A stretch of 64,000 nt of DNA from Haliotis asinina (lineage: Eukaryota > Mollusca > Gastropoda > Lepetellida > Haliotidae). A program made the position numbers and the translations under genes. The DNA is taken from NCBI RefSeq assembly GCF_037392515.1, contig NC_090295.1, positions 23,414,501-23,478,500 on the forward strand, written 5' to 3'. Below, piece after piece: positions 57,060-64,000 of this stretch (position 1 is its first letter; every line of letters starts with the position of its first letter). Below the pieces are notes generated by a model that was given only the letters and a program-made list of their open reading frames with translations, did no database searches and was not told where the DNA came from.

Positions 57060-60000
57060 TGTAGTAGCAGCAGTTGTGAAAGTAGTAGTAGTGGTAGTAG
57101 GAGGAGGAGGAGGAGGAGCAGCAGTAGTAGTAGTAGTAGTTGTAGTAGCAGCAGTTGTGAAAGTAGTAGTGGTGGTGGTAGTAGTAGGAGGAGGAGGAGC
57201 AGCAGTAGTAGTAGTAGTAGTAGTGGTAGTAGTAGTAGGAGGAGGATCAGCAGTAGTAGTAGTAGTTGTAGTAGCAGCAGTTGTGAAAGTAGTAGTAGTG
57301 GTGGTAGTAGTAGGAGGAGGAGGAGCAGCAGTAGTAGAGTAGTAGTAGTGGTAGTAGTAGGAGGAGGAGGAGCAGCAGCAGCAGCAGTAGTAGTAGTAGT
57401 TGTAGTAGCAGCAGTTGTGAAAGTAGTAGTAGTGGTAGTAGTAGTAGGAGGAGGAGGAGCAGCAGTAGTAGTAGTAGTAGTAGTAGTAGGAGGAGGAGGA
57501 TCAGCAGTAGTAGTAGTAGTTGTAGTAGCAGCAGTTGTGAAAGTAGTAGTAGTGGTGGTAGTAGTAGGAGGAGGAGGAGCAGCAGTAGTAGAGTAGTAGT
57601 AGTGGTAGTAGTAGGAGGAGGAGGAGCAGCAGCAGCAGCAGTAGTAGTAGTAGTTGTAGTAGCAGCAGTTGTGAAAGTTGTAGTAGTGGTAGTAGTAGTA
57701 GGAGGAGGAGGAGGAGCAGCAGTAGTAGTAGTAGTAGTTGTAGTAGCAGCAGTTGTGAAAGTAGTAGTAGTGGTGGTAGTAGTAGGAGGAGGAGGAGCAG
57801 CAGTAGTAGTAGTAGTTGTAGTAGCAGCAGTTGTGAAAGTAGTAGTAGTGGTAGTAGTAGGAGGAGGAGGAGCAGCAGCAGTAGCAGTAGTAGTTGTAGT
57901 AGCAGCAGTTGTGAAAGTAGTAGTAGTGGTAGTAGTAGGAGGAGGAGGAGCAGCAGCAGCAGTAGTAGTAGTTGTAGTAGCAGCAGTTGTGAAAGTAGTA
58001 GTAGTAGTGGTAGTAGTAGTAGGAGGAGGAGCAGCAGCAGTAGTAGTAGTAGTTGTAGTAGCAGCAGTTGTGAAAGTAGTAGTAGTGGTAGTAGTAGGAG
58101 GAGGAGGAGGAGCAGCAGTAGTAGTAGTAGTTGTAGTAGCAGCAGTTGTGAAAGTAGTAGTAGTGGTAGTAGTAGGAGGAGGAGGAGCAGCAGCAGCAGT
58201 AGTAGTAGTTGTAGTAGCAGCAGTTGTGAAAGTAGTAGTAGTAGTGGTAGTAGTAGGAGGAGGAGCAGCAGCAGCAGCAGTAGTAGTAGTTGTAGTAGCA
58301 GCAGTTGTGAAAGTAGTAGTAGTAGTAGTAGTAGGAGGAGGAGGAGGAGCAGCAGCGGCAGTAGTAGTAGTTGTAGTAGCAGCAGTTGTGAAAGTAGTAG
58401 TAGTGGTGGTAGTAGTAGGAGGAGGAGGAGCAGCAGTAGTAGTAGTAGTAGTTGTAGTAGCAGCAGTTGTGAAAGTAGTAGTAGTAGTGGTAGTAGTAGT
58501 AGGAGGAGGAGGAGCAGCAGCAGCAGTAGTAGTAGTTGTAGTAGCAGCAGTTGTGAAAGTAGTAGTAGTGGTAGTAGTAGTAGGGAGGAGGAGGAGCAGT
58601 AGTAGTAGTAGTTGTAGTAGCAGCAGTTGTGAAAGTAGTAGTAGTGGTAGTAGGAGGAGGAGGAGGAGGAGGAGGAGCAGCAGCAGCAGCGGCAGTAGTA
58701 GTAGTTGTAGTAGCAGCAGTTGTGAAAGTAGTAGTAGTGGTAGTAGTAGTAGGAGGAGGAGGAGCAGTAGTAGTAGTAGTTGTAGTAGCAGCAGTTGTGA
58801 AAGTAGTAGTAGTGGTAGTAGTAGTAGGAGGAAAAGGAGGAGCAGCAGCAGCAGTAGTAGTAGTTGTAGTAGCAGCAGTTGTGAAAGTAGTAGTAGTGGT
58901 AGTAGTAGTAGGAGGAGGAGGAGGAGCAGCAGCAGCAGCGGCAGTAGTAGTAGTTGTAGTAGCAGCAGTTGTGAAAGTAGTAGTAGTGGTAGTAGTAGTA
59001 GGAGGAGGAGGAGCAGTAGTAGTAGTAGTTGTAGTAGCAGCAGTTGTGAAAGTAGTAGTAGTGGTAGTAGTAGTAGGAGGAGGAGGAGGAGCAGCAGCGG
59101 CAGCGGCAGTAGTAGTAGTTGTAGTAGCAGCAGTTGTGAAAGTAGTAGTAGTGGTAGTAGTAGTAGTAGGAGGAGGAGGAGCAGCAGCAGCAGCGGCAGT
59201 AGTAGTAGTTGTAGTAGCAGCAGTTGTGAAAGTAGTAGTAGTGGTAGTAGTAGGAGGAGGAGCAGTAGTAGTAGTAGTTGTAGTAGCAGCAGTTGTGAAA
59301 GTAGTAGTAGTGGTAGTAGTAGTAGTAGGAGGAGGAGGAGCAGCAGCAGCAGTAGTAGTAGTTGTAGTAGCAGCAGTTGTGAAAGTAGTAGTAGTGGTAG
59401 TAGTAGTAGGAGGAGGAGGAGCAGTAGTAGTAGTAGTTGTAGTAGCAGCAGTTGTGAAAGTAGTAGTAGTGGTAGTAGTAGTAGTAGAAGGAGGAGGAGC
59501 AGCAGCAGCAGCGGCAGTAGTAGTAGTTGTAGTAGCAGCAGTTGTGAAAGTAGTAGTAGTGGTAGTAGTAGTAGTAGGAGGAGGAGGAGCAGCAGCAGCA
59601 GCGGCAGTAGTAGTAGTTGTAGTAGCAGCAGTTGTGAAAGTAGTAGTAGTGGTAGTAGTAGTAGGAGGAGGAGGAGCAGTAGTAGTAGTAGTTGTAGTAG
59701 CAGCAGTTGTGAAAGTAGTAGTAGTGGTAGTAGTAGTAGTAGGAGGAGGAGGAGCAGCAGCAGCAGCGGCAGTAGTAGTAGTTGTAGTAGCAGCAGTTGT
59801 GAAAGTAGTAGTAGTGGTAGTAGTAGTAGGAGGAGGAGGAGGAGCAGCAGCAGCAGCGGCAGTAGTAGTAGTTGTAGTAGCAGCAGTTGTGAAAGTAGTA
59901 GTAGTGGTAGTAGTAGTAGTAGGAGGAGGAGGAGCAGCAGCAGCAGCGGCAGTAGTAGTAGTTGTAGTAGCAGCAGTTGTGAAAGTAGTAGTAGTGGTAG

Positions 60001-61370
60001 TAGTAGTAGGAGGAGGAGGAGCAGTAGTAGTAGTAGTTGTAGTAGCAGCAGTTGTGAAAGTAGTAGTAGTGGTAGTAGTAGTAGTAGGAGGAGGAGGAGC
60101 AGCAGCAGCAGCGGGAGTAGTAGTAGTTGTAGTAGCAGCAGTTGTGAAAGTAGTAGTAGTGGTAGGAGGAGGAGGAGGAGGAGGAGGAGCAGCAGCAGCA
60201 GCGGCAGTAGTAGTAGTTGTAGTAGCAGCAGTTGTGAAAGTAGTAGTAGTGGTAGTAGGAGGAGGAGGAGGAGGAGGAGGAGGAGCAGCAGCAGCAGCGG
60301 CAGTAGTAGTAGTTGTAGTAGCAGCAGTTGTGAAAGTAGTAGTAGTGGTAGTAGTAGTAGTAGGAGGAGGAGGAGCAGCAGCAGCAGCGGCAGTAGTAGT
60401 AGTTGTAGTAGCAGCAGTTGTGAAAGTAGTAGTAGTGGTAGTAGTAGGAGGAGGAGGAGGAGGAGCAGCAGCAGCAGCGGCAGTAGTAGTAGTTGTAGTA
60501 GCAGCAGTTGTGAAAGTAGTAGTAGTGGTAGTAGTAGTAGTAGGAGGAGGAGGAGCAGCAGCAGCAGCGGCAGTAGTAGTAGTTGTAGTAGCAGCAGTTG
60601 TGAAAGTAGTAGTAGTGGTAGTAGTAGTAGGAGGAGGAGGAGCAGTAGTAGTAGTAGTTGTAGTAGCAGTAGTTGTGAAAGTAGTAGTAGTGGTAGTAGT
60701 AGTAGTAGGAGGAGGAGGAGCAGCAGCAGCAGCGGCAGTAGTAGTAGTTGTAGTAGCAGCAGTTGTGAAAGTAGTAGTAGTGGTAGTAGTAGTAGGAGGA
60801 GGAGGAGCAGTAGTAGTAGTAGTTGTAGTAGTGGTAGTAGCAGCAGTTGTGAAAGTAGTAGTAGTGGTAGGAGGAGGAGGAGGAGGAGGAGGAGCAGCAG
60901 CAGCAGCGGCAGTAGTAGTAGTTGTAGTAGCAGCAGTTGTGAAAGTAGTAGTAGTGGTAGGAGGAGGAGGAGGAGGAGGAGGAGCAGCAGCAGCAGCGGC
61001 AGTAGTAGTAGTTGTAGTAGCAGCAGTTGTGAAAGTAGTAGTAGTGGTAGTAGGAGGAGGAGGAGGAGGAGGAGGAGGAGCAGCAGCAGCAGCGGCAGTA
61101 GTAGTAGTTGTAGTAGCAGCAGTTGTGAAAGTAGTAGTAGTGGTAGTAGGAGGAGGAGGAGGAGGAGGAGGAGGAGCAGCAGCAGCAGCGGCAGTAGTAG
61201 TAGTTGTAGTAGCAGCAGTTGTGAAAGTAGTAGTAGTGGTAGTAGTAGTAGGAGGAGGAGGAGGAGCAGCAGCAGCAGCGGCAGTAGTAGTAGTTGTAGT
61301 AGCAGCAGTTGTGAAAGTAGTAGTAGTGGTAGTAGGAGGAGGAGGAGGAGGAGGAGCAGCAGCAGCAGAT
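55091..61370 (+). repeat. 6.3-kb compound trinucleotide satellite
   Basis: The first 240 bases are imperfect (GTA)n. From about 55330 a complex unit repeats roughly 70 times: (AGT)n TTGTA, GTAGCAGCAGTTGTGAAAG, (TAG)n TGGTAG, (GGA)n, (GCA)n. Anchor-to-anchor spacings I measured at 59.0-60.7 kb are 69, 75, 84, 90 or 96 bp, all multiples of three, in a 90-90-75-like higher-order pattern; a few units in the first 2 kb carry frame-changing indels. Triplet periodicity with few stop-type triplets leaves long overlapping frames on both strands (for example 61402-56153 minus and 57602-61477 plus). Those have no signal peptide or other domain and are not called as genes. Confidence 0.95.
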
Positions 61371-61479
61371 GTATTGTAATTACATATCCTTTGAACATGC
61401 ATGTGAAGATATTTGGACGGTTCGGAGAAAACGGATATTTACACTTTTCTTTCAGCAATTATCATTTAAACTATTAATT

Positions 61480-62070
61480 ACTACCGTATAGAACTGTTCA
61501 AGTCTATGCTAGAAACAACAACATGCAACTTCTGGAAGTTTATACTAAAAGACATACATAGTCCATACTATCACTGGTGTGTATCCTGCTTATATTGTAG
61601 CATAAATATATCCTGTGTTTACAAAGTGTCAAAGTATATGCCAGCTGTACCACTGCAGATACGTGCCCTACACTAACGGGGGTGCACATCCCGCATCAGC
61701 TGATACAATGTAACTATGTATCTTGTAATGACACATTGTGATTGATATCCTGGTGGTCCGGCGTTTGCTTTTAACTCACATGTAATGACATGGAGCCATA
61801 TCAAACACTCAAGTATGTCCAGCGAACCTGCACAATGAAGACAACATTCTCTTTCTCAACAAACAAATCTGAATGTTTTTCTTTTCAAGTTGTGGCTGAT
61901 GGTTCATGTTCCATATAAGGTCACTAAGTGCACGGCGCTTGGTAACAACCATATTATTACCTGAAGGATAATACACCGGGTTCTATACGCCTGTCTTATT
62001 ACCCGCAACTATTGACCCGTTAACTGCAGGTAATGCTGGGCTACACACATAATTAGTTCTAAAAATAGAT
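61480..62070. other. Intergenic DNA after the satellite, nothing recognised
   Basis: No motif-bearing frame. Confidence 0.4.
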
Positions 62071-62073
62071 GTA

Positions 62074-62171
62074 TGAACAGCAAAAGAAAATGAAAATCTC
62101 TGAAAGTAAGTGTTCACGTTTGTGTCTTCTATTTAAAAAATTGACAAAAAGTTGTGTTTCTTTGCTGTTCA
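62074..62171 (+). mobile_element. Short TGAACAGCAAAAGAAA MITE, copy 3
   Basis: 98 bp, inverted ends TGAACAGCAAAAGAAA / TTTCTTTGCTGTTCA; interior GTGTTCACG...TCTTCTATTT as in the 42.4-kb copy. Confidence 0.8.
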
Positions 62172-62174
62172 GTA

Positions 62175-63430
62175 TACATACAGTATTGCCACATGTGACG
62201 AGCTGCCTCGGTACAGTCAATGCAATCACTTCTACCTTGTCTTGTATATGTGTGTGGTTGAACGAACAGCAGAAATTAAACTTGAACCACACTTTGTACC
62301 ATACAGTGCAAGGAACACTACACCGTATCCACTTGACAAAACTAAAACTAAGTGATCACAGACTAAACACTGAACTGGGTAGAAGAACAAGATCACCTAC
62401 ACCTTTGGAAGACCATCTCTGTGAAATAGCGAAAGAATAATGTAGCTGAAAACCAGCTCCATTTTCTGTCGAAATGTAATATATACATGAATTCCGATAT
62501 ACGGTCAGTTTTATGGCAAAGGCACGCTCTCTTAAACCTCTGTCAAGCTTGATGACTCCTGTCGACCAGACCATTTTAATTATGGAATGTTTCTACCTGG
62601 TATATCAATTAGCAATCAGCTGCTTCAGTGATACTTACGTTTAAAAGAAGAAAATTATCATAACGTCGAACGATATCACACCACCTACCTTTTCTTTAAG
62701 TTATACTACGTGTGTATAGAGAAACATTTTATCTATGCAATATTTTATGGATTTTATGTGCCTTGTAGGCCTGAAAAGGCCTGGCAGTTGTTTCATCTAA
62801 GTGTCCTAGAGGATGAAGAACAATGCTTTTATTGCTTTCAAATCCTTACCAAGCACACATAAATGTATACAAATAGAATCAGATGCAATAGAATTAATTT
62901 GCTACCATATATACAACGTCAAACAAACCTAGGAGTTCCCCAAACTATCATTGGTCATTATACGCATTTCTACTGCCAGGTATATGTATTGTTACTATGT
63001 ATCTCGTCTATGTACTTTACAGAATATTGTCACTGATTCTACATGGAACGTTTGGTTTGCGCGATAAAATATCTTGTATCTTGAATCTTCATTCGACTGA
63101 ATCGGTTATAGAAGACCTTAAAAGCCTTCTTGTTGATCCGTTATTCTCGTTGAGGGCTCGACGTTTGTTTTCGTCATCTTGGAAGCTGGATATTTAAACT
63201 CTTTGGGTGAGTTTGGTGGAGATGGTTGATAGATTTAGCAATGTTGAATCTTGCTGTGAAGGATGCGGTAACTGCATCAGCAGATAGCGAGCAGGCTGGG
63301 CATCTACTGACTACCGAATCCTGTCTCCAGAGATTAGAAATGAGGAATGTGTGCTGGAATATTAACCGTTTTCCGACTTCTCTGAGACATACATTCCAAG
63401 AGAATTATGCGTCTTGGTGTTGTAATTCAT
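62175..63430. other. Intergenic DNA, nothing recognised
   Basis: Frames of 60-123 codons without family features. Confidence 0.4.
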
Positions 63431-63439
63431 CTTATTTGT

Positions 63440-63585
63440 TAACTTTGTATTGTTGTTTAACATCGCAATACGATGACACCTGTCAACCAATTTAGCATGT
63501 CTGACCACCTCTGAAGATTCTGGGATCTTCTCGTCTACGAGCATGGTTTTCTGAAGATCAGTCAAGGATCTTCACGGTTAAACAC
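63440..63585 (-). mobile_element. SINE family A, degraded
   Basis: TGTTTAACATCGCAA..., GATGACACCTGTCAACCAA, CTGAAGATCAGTCAAGGATCTTCACGG. Confidence 0.65.
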
Positions 63586-64000
63586 CTGAACGAGACTAAC
63601 ATCTAGCCTCTGCAATGAACATATTTTAAAATAAAAAAAATAACAAAAACAAAAAACAAAAAACGTTCCTAAACTGTAATCATAAAATATGATAAAGTTA
63701 AGCCCAGAAACTTTTTAAAAATCTTCATTTCCGTGGAATTCTATACTTGCCTCATAACCTTTCATTGGTTTTCTTGGATATATATGTTTCAGGGTCTGTA
63801 TGACAAACTATACCTTCGCGACAAGTCACAGTTTATCTATTAGATGAATACTTATCGTCCCTGATGGCACGATACCTGCAGTCGCAACGTTTTAAGTTCA
63901 GTGAAATCGAAACAACGATTAGTGAATGACGTCAGTGTTTGACGTCACCACTCTACTTCTGCGTTACCACAGCAGATGTTACAGTATTGACTTAAAGATA

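Noticed and set aside
55330-61370. Regularly spaced repeats resembling an array with spacers
   Set aside because: Units are contiguous low-complexity DNA in a eukaryotic genome with no unique spacers and no cas-like genes; not CRISPR.
56153-61402. Minus-strand frame of 1,749 codons (Thr/Pro/Ala/Leu-rich)
   Set aside because: It is wholly a translation of the triplet satellite; competing long frames exist on both strands, and there is no signal peptide, splice context or non-repeat domain.

Overview
The window is animal nuclear DNA, most likely from a gastropod mollusc. The very numerous repeats with (CTCACT)n/(GTGAGT)n tails, and the 'TTTTACGCCGC...AGCAATATTCCAGC' tail they share, are what I associate with abalone (Haliotis) genomes; that assignment rests on memory and was not searched. 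Coding sequence is sparse, genes are split by GT-AG introns, and most of the window is intron, short interspersed elements (SINEs), fold-back or terminal-inverted-repeat DNA elements (MITEs), LINE relics and simple repeats.

The genes are a cluster of four flavin-containing monooxygenases (FMO, class B, FAD- and NADPH-dependent, microsomal S-/N-oxygenases). FMO-1 (5.4-12.9 kb), FMO-2 (22.2-31.4 kb) and FMO-3 (34.4-41.3 kb) run on the plus strand. FMO-4 (50.8-45.8 kb) runs on the minus strand, tail-to-tail with FMO-3. All four have the same six-coding-exon plan with the same intron phases (1,1,0,1,0), and each splices in silico to one open frame of 498, 533, 537 and 524 codons. They carry the N-terminal GxGxxG, the FMO signature FxGxxxHxxxF, a second dinucleotide-binding turn encoded by a 56-nt mini-exon, and (F)ATG(Y/L). 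FMO-2, -3 and -4 end in a hydrophobic anchor. FMO-1 stops short where a SINE begins. FMO-1 and FMO-4 have unusual second glycine motifs.

From 0 to 5.3 kb there are only repeats. Between FMO-1 and FMO-2 (13-22 kb) lie possible remains of a minus-strand host gene tail, a decayed LINE reverse transcriptase (18.8-20.1 kb) and a CTCACT-type minisatellite. Intron 2 of FMO-2 holds a SINE split by a 1,037-bp nearly perfect palindrome. Between FMO-3 and FMO-4 there are several MITEs and a relic PIF/Harbinger transposon. From 50.9 kb to the end there is no recognisable gene: degenerate tandem repeats, a (TC)n tract, and a 6.3-kb compound GTA/GGA/GCA satellite (55.1-61.4 kb) that opens very long but meaningless reading frames on both strands.

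I see no tRNA or rRNA gene, CRISPR array, or LTR/viral element. No new multi-gene system is evident. The most interesting points are the diversification of the FMO paralogues (motif changes, splice-site changes, anchor loss) and the composite architecture of the repeats.
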